In this document: positions 58,363 to 64,000 of the stretch, piece by piece
Numbering within the stretch: the first letter of the stretch is position 1
Layout: the number at the start of each line of letters is the position of its first letter
NCBI RefSeq assembly: GCF_021083305.1
Contig: NZ_JAJFAY010000001.1
Coordinates: 1,364,001 to 1,428,000 of the forward strand
Origin: Haladaptatus sp. DYF46
Lineage (GTDB): Archaea > Halobacteriota > Halobacteria > Halobacteriales > Haladaptataceae
Length of the DNA: 64,000 nt
Direction of reading: 5' to 3'
Translations under genes and position numbers: made by a program
Notes under the pieces: model-generated
What the model was told of the DNA's origin: nothing
What the model saw: the letters and a program-made list of their open reading frames with translations, nothing else
Databases searched by the model: none

Positions 58363-59259
58363 ATGGTATCAGAACTCTTCGACGCCGAGCGTTGGGAGGA
58401 AATCCCCGACTTCGATTTCCGCGACATCACCTACCACCGCGCGACGGACCAAGGAACGGTCCGCATCGCGTTCGACCGCCCGGAAGTTCGAAACGCATTC
58501 CGCCCCGGAACCGTGGACGAACTGTATCGCGCGCTGGACCACGCCAAACGCCAATCGGACGTCGGCTGTGTGCTTTTGACCGGAAACGGACCGTCGCCGA
58601 AGGACGGCGGGTGGGCGTTCTGCTCCGGCGGCGACCAGCGCGTGCGGGGTGGGGAAGGGTATGAATACCAAGGGGAAGACGAGGAGAGCAAGGATGCGTC
58701 CGAGGTGGGCCGCCTGCACATCCTCGAAGTCCAGCGACTCATCCGACACATTCCGAAACCCGTCATCTGCGTCGTTCCGGGGTGGGCCGTCGGCGGCGGC
58801 CACAGTCTCCACGTCGTCTGCGACATGACGCTCGCCTCCGCAGAACACGCCGAATTCCTCCAGACCGACCCCGACGTGGCGAGTTTCGACGGCGGGTTCG
58901 GTTCGGCCTACCTCGCACGACAGGTCGGCCAGAAGAAGGCCCGCGAGATATTCTTCCTCGGCAAGACGTACTCCGCCGAGGAAGCCGAAGAGATGGGCAT
59001 GGTCAACGAATCGGTCCCGCACGAGGAACTGGAGGAAGTCGCCCTCGACTGGGCCGAAGAGATAAACGGGAAGAGTCCGACCGCGATTCGCATGCTCAAA
59101 TACGCCTTCAACCTCGAAGACGACGGCCTCGTCGGCCAGCAGGTGTTCGCCGGGGAAGCCACCCGACTCGCCTACATGACCGACGAAGCACAGGAGGGAC
59201 GGGACGCCTTCGTGGAGAAGCGCGACCCCGACTTCTCGGACTATCCGTGGCACTACTAA
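58363..59259 (+). CDS. menB: 1,4-dihydroxy-2-naphthoyl-CoA synthase
   Basis: A 298-residue crotonase-fold enzyme that closes the second ring in menaquinone synthesis from o-succinylbenzoyl-CoA. The oxyanion-hole segments FCSGGDQRVRG and VPGWAVGGGHSLHVVCDM are present, and TDPDVASFDGGFGSAYLARQ carries the DGG-type substrate loop typical for MenB. The C-terminus ends DYPWHY, like that of many MenB proteins. The pathway continues with menA and menC 3.5 kb downstream, with unrelated genes between. A hairpin-containing repeat follows the stop codon. Confidence 0.95.
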   Translation: MVSELFDAERWEEIPDFDFRDITYHRATDQGTVRIAFDRPEVRNAFRPGTVDELYRALDHAKRQSDVGCVLLTGNGPSPKDGGWAFCSGGDQRVRGGEGYEYQGEDEESKDASEVGRLHILEVQRLIRHIPKPVICVVPGWAVGGGHSLHVVCDMTLASAEHAEFLQTDPDVASFDGGFGSAYLARQVGQKKAREIFFLGKTYSAEEAEEMGMVNESVPHEELEEVALDWAEEINGKSPTAIRMLKYAFNLEDDGLVGQQVFAGEATRLAYMTDEAQEGRDAFVEKRDPDFSDYPWHY

Positions 59260-59274
59260 CGCACCGTTTACCAC

Positions 59275-59425
59275 CCACCTTTTACGACGGTCACCAACAA
59301 GAGCGATGGCGAGCGCCATCGCTCTTGTTGGTTCCCTGTAAAAGCTGGACCAAAAGCACTCCTTCCTCGCTTCGCGTTGCTCCGCTCGGTCGTCGGCCCG
59401 CTCGCTCACTTCGTTCGCTCGCGGT
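59275..59425. repeat. Bipartite hairpin element, copy 2
   Basis: The order is CCACCTTTTACG (59275-59286), a perfect 38-nt inverted repeat with 18-bp arms and a two-base AG loop (59294-59331; arms start CCAACAAGAGCG and end CGCTCTTGTTGG), CTGGACCAAAA (59345-59355) and GCTCGCTCACTTCGTTCGCT (from 59400) with CGCGGT. Copy 1 at 41231-41338 shares all parts except the hairpin sequence. Between the CTGGACCAAAA and the last part copy 2 has about 40 extra bases with further inverted CGCTCGG/CCCGCTCGC motifs. No reading frame is supported here. Confidence 0.62.
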
Positions 59426-59553
59426 GAGTGACCGACCGCCCGTGTTCGTGGAGTATGGTGGTAAAGGGGGAAACTCGGCCCACGACGACGGTCAAGCAAC
59501 TGTTTCACCCTACGGAGGGATTATATCTCACTAGAGCAACACGAAAAACGAAC

Positions 59554-59949
59554 ATGACCGAGAGAGTCAACGGGAACAACACCCTGCTGCCGGGCGTCGC
59601 GGCAACGGGCATTTCAGTCTGTCTCGTCGTCGTTGCGATGTGGTTCTGGACCGAATTCACGTTCGCGAACCCACCGCTTTCGCTTCCGGTAACGGTCTAC
59701 TTTCTGGGCGGGATTTTCCTCGTGCAACTCGCGCGGAGCGTCTTTATGGACGATTGGACGCGTCGTGGCGCTGCTCTCGGCGTCGTCGTCGGGGCTCTCG
59801 TGATGCTGTTCGGCATGCGGCCGATGGGCCACTGTGCGGACACGACCGCATCGAACTGCGGCACCTCGTTCAATCCCGTCTTCCCGATTCTCGCCCTCGG
59901 ATTCCTACTGACGACCGCACTGCTGTACGTCGATATTCGACGCCGGTAG
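59554..59949 (+). CDS. Four-helix membrane protein, hypothetical
   Basis: A 131-residue protein with four predicted transmembrane helices: about 15-35, 42-62, 73-92 and 108-126. A loop between helices 3 and 4 contains GHCADTTASNCGTSFNP, whose two Cys could form a disulfide outside the membrane. I do not recognise the family. An AT-rich stretch with TTATATCTCACTAG about 30-35 bases upstream is a likely promoter. It is convergent with the acetyltransferase gene, three bases between stops. Confidence 0.65.
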   Translation: MTERVNGNNTLLPGVAATGISVCLVVVAMWFWTEFTFANPPLSLPVTVYFLGGIFLVQLARSVFMDDWTRRGAALGVVVGALVMLFGMRPMGHCADTTASNCGTSFNPVFPILALGFLLTTALLYVDIRRR

Positions 59950-59952
59950 CGG

Positions 59953-60450
59953 TCAGGGTTCCTTCGCGTACACGTATCGCTCGCAGTCGAAATCGTCGTC
60001 CCAGTTCTCCTCGATTCGCTCGAATCCCCGCGCTTCGTAGAAGCCGATGGCGTTCTCGTTCGGTCCGATGACCGAGAGTTGCAGTCGCGTCACGTTCCGC
60101 CGCCGCAGTTCCGCTTCGAACCGATCGAGCAATCGCGTGCCGACGCTCACTCCCCAGTGGTCGGGGTGGACGTAGATTCGGTAGAGGTGAAACCCCGCCT
60201 CGCGGTTCTCGTCCGGGATTCCGATGACGAACCCGACCACCGTATCGTCGCGTTCGGCGACGAAGAAGGGCCGTTCGTCGCGGTTCACGTCTGCGATGAC
60301 GTTTTCGGGTGCGAACCACGAATCGACGGACCTCTCGACCGTTTCCGCGCCCATGATGTCGTCGTAGGCGGCGTGCCACGAGGCACGTGCGACGCGCTGG
60401 ACGGCGGCGGCGTCCTCCGTCGTCTCCCGAACCACCACGGTATCGTTCAT
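59953..60450 (-). CDS. GNAT family N-acetyltransferase
   Basis: A 165-residue GNAT acetyltransferase. The core strands RPFFVAERDDTVVGFVIGIP and the acetyl-CoA motif IYVHPDHWGVSVGTRLLDRF (with V-x-GTRL in place of the usual GxG[KR]) and LSVIGPNENAIGFYEARGFE are typical. Substrate may be a protein N-terminus, polyamine or drug. It is divergent from a run of three promoter-like repeats that begin 62 bp upstream. The start is the ATG at 60450. Confidence 0.88.
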   Translation of the reverse strand: MNDTVVVRETTEDAAAVQRVARASWHAAYDDIMGAETVERSVDSWFAPENVIADVNRDERPFFVAERDDTVVGFVIGIPDENREAGFHLYRIYVHPDHWGVSVGTRLLDRFEAELRRRNVTRLQLSVIGPNENAIGFYEARGFERIEENWDDDFDCERYVYAKEP

Positions 60451-60511
60451 ACGACGGCGGTCGTACTGTCGATACAAAAGTTCGTTCGGAATACTGGAAA
60501 CGGTTCGTTCT

Positions 60512-60568
60512 CGCTTTAAGTGATTCTCGTGATAAGGTAGAGATATGGACGGTATGAGGGCGGTTCTC
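60512..60568 (+). repeat. Leaderless promoter/mini-ORF repeat, copy 1
   Basis: The copy begins CGCTTTAAGTGATTCTCG, continues GATAAGGTAGAGATATGGAC and reaches the ATG at 60545 and GGTATGAGGGCGGTTCTC. TTTAAG is a TATA-like box centred 28 nt before the ATG, exactly the distance for a leaderless transcript. The frame would be MDGMRAVL then stop. Copies 2, 3 and 4 share this layout (see findings). Confidence 0.7.
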
Positions 60569-60646
60569 TGAATGTTCTTCCCCGATAGCAATCGCGTTCT
60601 CGGTTCTCCGGAGTCCACGATTCGAGAGCGTGGCAGTTCGCGATTT

Positions 60647-60703
60647 CGTTTAAGTAGTTCTCGTGACAAGGTGAAGCTATGGACGGTACGACGGTCGGGT
60701 TCT
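60647..60703 (+). repeat. Leaderless promoter/mini-ORF repeat, copy 2
   Basis: The copy reads CGTTTAAGTAGTTCTCGTGA, then CAAGGTGAAGCTATGGACGG with the ATG at 60679, then TACGACGGTCGGGTTCT. The mini-ORF would be MDGTTVGFFGYQSAS. The ATG is 134 bp after that of copy 1. The one-base shorter CG-TTTAAG start is shared with copy 4. Confidence 0.7.
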
Positions 60704-60780
60704 TCGGGTACCAATCTGCTTCGTAGCCGATGGCTTCTCACGAACGTCGTAGTTCGTCGGGAACCGTGGGAAGCCGTGGT

Positions 60781-60836
60781 CGCTTTAAGAGGTTCTCGTC
60801 ACAAGGTAAAGATATGGACGGTCGGACGACGGTTCT
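60781..60836 (+). repeat. Leaderless promoter/mini-ORF repeat, copy 3
   Basis: The copy reads CGCTTTAAGAGGTTCTCGTC, then ACAAGGTAAAGATATGGACG with the ATG at 60814, then GTCGGACGACGGTTCTC. The mini-ORF is the longest of the set, 28 codons, MDGRTTVLTSAHIPQRRL... up to a stop at 60898-60900, overlapping the 3' end of the RNA polymerase epsilon-type gene by 16 bases on the other strand. The ATG is 135 bp after copy 2. Confidence 0.7.
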
Positions 60837-60884
60837 CACGAGCGCTCACATTCCTCAGCGGCGGCTATCGTCGGCAAATTCGGA

Positions 60885-61643
60885 TTACGGACTGCTTTGA
60901 TTCTCTCTGACGGCGTCTCCCCATCGGTCGGTCAAACTCGGTAGATTGGGGTCGCGGTTGGGGTTGCGGCCGTGGACGGCGAACTCCAGATTCCGCTCCT
61001 CGATTTGGTCCTTGAGCACCCGCCGAAGCCGATTCAGACTCGTGATGTCGAGGCCGTGTTTCGCCGTGAGTTCGTCGAACCGCTCCTCGTCGGTGAGCGA
61101 CTGGAACGTCTCGTAGAGTTCCGTCAGTCGTTCGGGCGGTTGCTGGCGAATCCACTCGTCGTCGTGGAGCCCGAGATGGTGTTCGCGCTCCCGGTCGACC
61201 ACGTGGCGGATGACGACCAGCGCCACCTTCGGGATGGCCCGTTGGCTTCCGAAGACGGTCAAATCCAACTCGCTCATGATGCCGATGACGCAGTCGCGTT
61301 GCCACGGCGTCAGCGACAGGTCGTTACAGAGCGCGTGACTGACCCTGAGTTTGTCGAGTTGGTGCATTCGACTGCTGTGGCCCGCCATTGCGGAGTGGCG
61401 CTCCTCGTGCAGTCGGCGGATGTTCTCGCTCAGGTCCGATTCGGGCGAGTCCGCCCGACCGATGACCGTCGCGCTCGGCGTGACCGGTCCCCAGCGGCGT
61501 ACCGACTGATCCCGTTGCAAGTCGGCCCGTCGAACCGTCCCGTCCCCCGGCCGCCTGCTGAGTTGCGGTGGCGCGTCGTCGCCCACGTTCCGCCCGTCGG
61601 ACTGCCAATGAACGACGTGCGAACCGCCGTCAGTTTGACGCAT
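60885..61643 (-). CDS. Haloarchaeal DNA-directed RNA polymerase subunit epsilon-type protein
   Basis: A 252-residue protein matching what is annotated as RNA polymerase subunit epsilon in haloarchaea. The signature block VRRWGPVTPSATVIGRADSP, DLSENIRRLHEERHSAMAGHSS and the cyclin-like TPWQRDCVIGIMSELDLTVF, AIPKVALVVIRHVVD are visible; the latter resembles the cyclin repeat of TFB. The role in the polymerase is poorly studied. The first 30 residues are charged and variable. The family name comes from memory of haloarchaeal annotation. It is convergent with the promoter repeats. Confidence 0.78.
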   Translation of the reverse strand: MRQTDGGSHVVHWQSDGRNVGDDAPPQLSRRPGDGTVRRADLQRDQSVRRWGPVTPSATVIGRADSPESDLSENIRRLHEERHSAMAGHSSRMHQLDKLRVSHALCNDLSLTPWQRDCVIGIMSELDLTVFGSQRAIPKVALVVIRHVVDREREHHLGLHDDEWIRQQPPERLTELYETFQSLTDEERFDELTAKHGLDITSLNRLRRVLKDQIEERNLEFAVHGRNPNRDPNLPSLTDRWGDAVRENQSSP

Positions 61644-61772
61644 CGCATCCCTCTACTCGGTCGATATAGTTTAAACGTGTGCCTCGGGAGAGAACACTGA
61701 CATGTCCCTCGCAAGATATCGGACGTTCTTCCCGGTGCAAAGATACTTTTCACGCGGGATTGTAGGATAACT

Positions 61773-62156
61773 ATGAAGAATCGAACGGCCGCGCTCGCCG
61801 GGGTCATCCTCGGTTCCCTCCCGGTCGCGGTCCTGTACGTGGACGGGTATTGGGACGTACAGTTGGCGGCGGTCATCTGGGGCGTCTACGCGCTCTTGGG
61901 GTGGCTGATACTCCGGCAGGGAGACATCTGGCGGACACGGGGCGACCGATGGAATGCTCTGCTCGTCATCGTGGCTATGGGCGGGTCACAGTTCGGCGTT
62001 CATATGAACCTCCCGATGTCGGGGAAACTAACCATCGCGCTCTGGTTCCTCGTCCTCGGCGTCGCATTCACGGCGGCAGCCATCGGCGTCGAGATGGCCG
62101 GAACGACCGACGGGAACGCGTCCGAGCAGGATAGCTACGTGCCGTCCGCCGACTGA
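61773..62156 (+). CDS. Four-helix membrane protein, hypothetical
   Basis: A 127-residue protein with four predicted transmembrane helices: about 7-24, 29-48, 62-80 and 86-108, and an acidic C-terminal tail (TTDGNASEQDSYVPSAD). It begins MKNRTAALAGVILGSLPVAV. No known family is recognised and no motif points to an activity. The upstream AT-rich AAGATACTTTTCACGCGG region could hold its promoter. Confidence 0.6.
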   Translation: MKNRTAALAGVILGSLPVAVLYVDGYWDVQLAAVIWGVYALLGWLILRQGDIWRTRGDRWNALLVIVAMGGSQFGVHMNLPMSGKLTIALWFLVLGVAFTAAAIGVEMAGTTDGNASEQDSYVPSAD

Positions 62157-62301
62157 CGGACGCTCGAACGTGGGATTGTTGGTATACTGGCCGTTGGCAT
62201 CGTTGAAACTCCCACTCAGTGATTGCTGGTCGTCTGTTGAGTACAGAGCGTGCATGATCGGCACAACACCTTTGTTCCGAAACTGCATTTGGTGAGGAAA
62301 G

Positions 62302-62535
62302 GTGGCGACGCCCAGTGGTCGAGTGCTCGGTCTATTTGCCTCTCTCGCCGTTCTCGATATTTTGCTACGGTTGGATGGCGGTAACGTAGTTTCAGCACTC
62401 GCGCTGATTGCTCTCTATTCGGTTTTGCTGTGGGGGATTGTGGAAACACAAGAACGGCGAGTTGTTCGAGGAGTAAAACCTCCGCTCTCCATCAAGCGGA
62501 TTCTACCGACTTACGAGGATTTCGATAGTGCCTAA
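62302..62535 (+). CDS. Two-helix membrane protein, hypothetical, AT-rich
   Basis: A 77-residue protein with two hydrophobic segments (VLGLFASLAVLDILLRLDGG and VVSALALIALYSVLLWGIVE) and a basic, Pro-containing tail (RGVKPPLSIKRILPTYEDF). It starts with GTG at 62302. The base composition is clearly more AT-rich and codon use less biased than in neighbouring genes, which suggests recent arrival or relaxed selection. I do not recognise the family. Confidence 0.5.
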   Translation: MATPSGRVLGLFASLAVLDILLRLDGGNVVSALALIALYSVLLWGIVETQERRVVRGVKPPLSIKRILPTYEDFDSA

Positions 62536-62587
62536 CCGTTATGTACAGCGGTAAACTGAGTGGTTGCTGTCGAACGATGAGTTCCGT

Positions 62588-62642
62588 AGAAGCGACCTCA
62601 TACCGTCCATATCTCTACCTTGTGACGAGAATTACTTAAACG
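62588..62642 (-). repeat. Leaderless promoter/mini-ORF repeat, copy 4 (inverted)
   Basis: On the minus strand the copy reads CGTTTAAGTAATTCTCGTCA, then CAAGGTAGAGATATGGACGG with the ATG at 62610, then TATGAGGTCGCTTCT. The mini-ORF would be 23 codons, MDGMRSLLRNSS..., running into the intergenic region. There is no minus-strand gene downstream that it could drive, since the nearest gene is on the plus strand. Confidence 0.7.
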
Positions 62643-62746
62643 GCCGTCGCGGGAACGAATTCGAATCCGAGACGCTTTGAGAAAACTTCGACGACGTTTC
62701 GTGAAACCGTAGATGCTATACACCTCTCGCGGGAACTATCTCGATA

Positions 62747-63688
62747 ATGAACGATACGGCCACCGAAATCTCCCGGCGGAAAGCGTGGCTGATGGCGGCC
62801 CGTCCACACACGCTCCCGGCCGCCGCCGCGCCGGTCATCGCCGGCGTCGGTCTCGCGCTCCACGAGGGCAAATTCGCTCCGCTCCCCGCCCTCGCCGCGT
62901 TCGTCGGCGCGGCGCTCATCCAGGTCGGAACGAACTTCGCGAACGACTACTACGACGCCGTGAAGGGCGTCGATACCGACGAGCGGACAGGTTTCACCCG
63001 TGTCACCCAGTCGGGGCTCATCTCCCCGAGCAAGGTGAAGCAGGCGATGTACGGAACCTTCCTGCTCGCCATCCTCGTCGGCGTCTATCTCGTCTACGTC
63101 GGCGGTCTTCCGATCGTCATCATCGGCCTCGCCAGCGTCGTCAGCGGCATCGCCTACGCGGGCGGACCGTTCCCGCTCGGGTCCAATGGGTTGGGCGATC
63201 TGTTCGTCTTCGTCTTCTTCGGCGTCATCGCCGTGATGGGGACGTTCTACGTGCAGGCCGCGGCCCTCCTCTCTGCACCGTTCCCGCTCGGGATTCCGGC
63301 GGGCACCGTCACGATGCAGGCGTTCCTCGCGAGCCTTCCGGTCGCGGCGATTTCGACGAACATCCTCGTCGTGAACAACATCCGCGACTTGGAAAACGAC
63401 AGGAAAGCCGGCAAGCGGACGCTCGCGGTTCTCATCGGCTATCGGGCGAGTCGCGGCGAGTACGTCGGCATGCTCGCGCTCGCCTACCTCGTCCCGGTCT
63501 ACTTCGTGACCACCCCGACGTTCGACCTCCCCGTCCTCCTGCCGCTCCTGACGATTCCCTACGCCGCGATGGTCACACGGACGGTGCTCACGAAGACGTC
63601 CGGCGAGGCGCTCAACCCCGCCCTCGAACAGACGGGAAAACTGCTGGCCGCCTACTCGGTCTGTTTCGCCCTCGGACTGATGGTATGA
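62747..63688 (+). CDS. menA: 1,4-dihydroxy-2-naphthoate polyprenyltransferase
   Basis: A 313-residue UbiA-superfamily prenyltransferase with about nine transmembrane helices. The first Asp-rich motif is NFANDYYDAVKGVDTDER, and the second NNIRDLENDRKAGKRTLAVL; both bind Mg-diphosphate of the prenyl donor. The enzyme attaches the isoprenoid chain to 1,4-dihydroxy-2-naphthoate in menaquinone synthesis. Its stop overlaps the start of menC (ATGA). About 3.5 kb of other genes separate it from menB. Confidence 0.93.
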   Translation: MNDTATEISRRKAWLMAARPHTLPAAAAPVIAGVGLALHEGKFAPLPALAAFVGAALIQVGTNFANDYYDAVKGVDTDERTGFTRVTQSGLISPSKVKQAMYGTFLLAILVGVYLVYVGGLPIVIIGLASVVSGIAYAGGPFPLGSNGLGDLFVFVFFGVIAVMGTFYVQAAALLSAPFPLGIPAGTVTMQAFLASLPVAAISTNILVVNNIRDLENDRKAGKRTLAVLIGYRASRGEYVGMLALAYLVPVYFVTTPTFDLPVLLPLLTIPYAAMVTRTVLTKTSGEALNPALEQTGKLLAAYSVCFALGLMV

Positions 63689-64000
63689 AGGTGGAGTTAC
63701 ACGAGTTTTCGCTCCCGCTGACCTCGCCGCTGGAGACGGCACACGGCGCCATCGAGCACCGAAAGGGGCTCCTCGTTCGGGTCGAGGAGGGTGACGAAGT
63801 CGGTATCGGCGAGGCGACGCCGCTTCCGGGGTGGACGGAGTCGCTGCCCGCTTGCCGCGCGGCCATCGCGCACGTCGACGACCCCGAATCGGCGCTCTCC
63901 AGCCTCGACGCCACTCCGGCGGCCAGACACGGCCTGTCGCTCGCGCTGGCGGACCTCCACGCGAAACGGGCCGAGCGACCGCTGTACCGCCATCTTGGCG
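63685..64000 (+). CDS. menC: o-Succinylbenzoate synthase, 3' end beyond the window
   Basis: The first 105 residues of an enolase-superfamily enzyme are visible, starting MKVELHEFSLPLTSPLETAH. GIGEATPLPGWTESLPACRA and AARHGLSLALADLHAKRAER are typical for the N-terminal capping domain of OSB synthase or related muconate-lactonising enzymes. Coupling with menA (overlapping ATGA) makes MenC much more likely. The catalytic barrel with the Lys and metal ligands lies outside the window. Confidence 0.88.
   Translation, partial: MKVELHEFSLPLTSPLETAHGAIEHRKGLLVRVEEGDEVGIGEATPLPGWTESLPACRAAIAHVDDPESALSSLDATPAARHGLSLALADLHAKRAERPLYRHLG

Noticed and set aside
60512-60836. CRISPR-like array because of three regularly spaced repeats
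   Set aside because: Repeats are about 55 bp, imperfect, with about 78-bp gaps, an inverted fourth copy 1.8 kb away and no cas genes; TATA and ATG spacing argue for promoters.

Overview
The window is chromosomal DNA from a halophilic archaeon (class Halobacteria). The proteins are strongly acidic and the DNA is GC-rich. Marker genes fit archaea: ribosomal protein L15e, a Rio2 kinase, a CetZ tubulin, an E1-like UbaA, Dph6, a haloarchaeal RNA polymerase epsilon-type protein and an HTH-10 (bacterio-opsin-activator type) regulator. Several genes have a TATA-like box 24-30 nt before the start codon, as expected for leaderless haloarchaeal transcripts. The genus cannot be fixed from sequence alone. 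I saw no tRNA, rRNA, CRISPR array or transposase.

Layout. 0-7.5 kb: lipoate ligase (cut by the window edge), PEBP-like protein, DUF389 membrane protein, two VOC proteins, a CBS protein, a DsrE-like protein, a cupin and an Lrp/aminotransferase pair. 7.5-11.2 kb: an iron-box-controlled Tat lipoprotein for iron uptake, an ATP-grasp-like protein, a small zinc-ribbon protein and an EEP hydrolase. 11.4-18.2 kb: an NSS transporter with its small subunit, a P450 and an MFS exporter that share an operator-like palindrome, and small membrane proteins. 18.4-23.6 kb: Rio2, then a compact module of a 45-aa membrane peptide, a CHAT protease-like protein and a RecA/RAD55-like protein, then rpl15e with a structured leader. 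23.6-38 kb: a nuclease/DUF4350/lamin-tail fusion, TMEM175 channel, MDR reductase, CPBP protease, UbaA, DoxX, a ferritin-like/VIT1 fusion, a GGR-type flavoprotein, a wHTH/membrane pair, DsbA-like protein, a DEDD exonuclease-like protein, pabA-pabC, a Rieske protein and a zinc-ribbon HTH.

38-45.5 kb: an HTH-10 regulator whose receiver domain has lost its phosphoacceptor, a sugar nucleotidyltransferase, Dph6, DUF373, a membrane-anchored DHH phosphoesterase and an SDR. 45.6-55.8 kb: a nine-gene minus-strand operon encoding a TadA-like ATPase, a TadC-like membrane platform and a set of haloarchaea-specific single-TM proteins, i.e. an archaeal type IV pilus-like or secretion machine with no recognisable pilin. 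It is followed divergently by cetZ. 57-64 kb: an aminotransferase and menaquinone genes (menB, then menA-menC after an interruption of about 3.5 kb). The interruption contains four copies of a leaderless promoter plus tiny ORF and an RNA polymerase epsilon-type gene.

The points most worth following are the DUF7503-like/CHAT/DUF7504-like module with its AT-rich catalytic end, the fourfold promoter-leader repeat at 60.5-62.6 kb, the hairpin-plus-CTGGACCAAAA intergenic element present twice, the shared P450/MFS operator, and the pseudo-receiver regulator.
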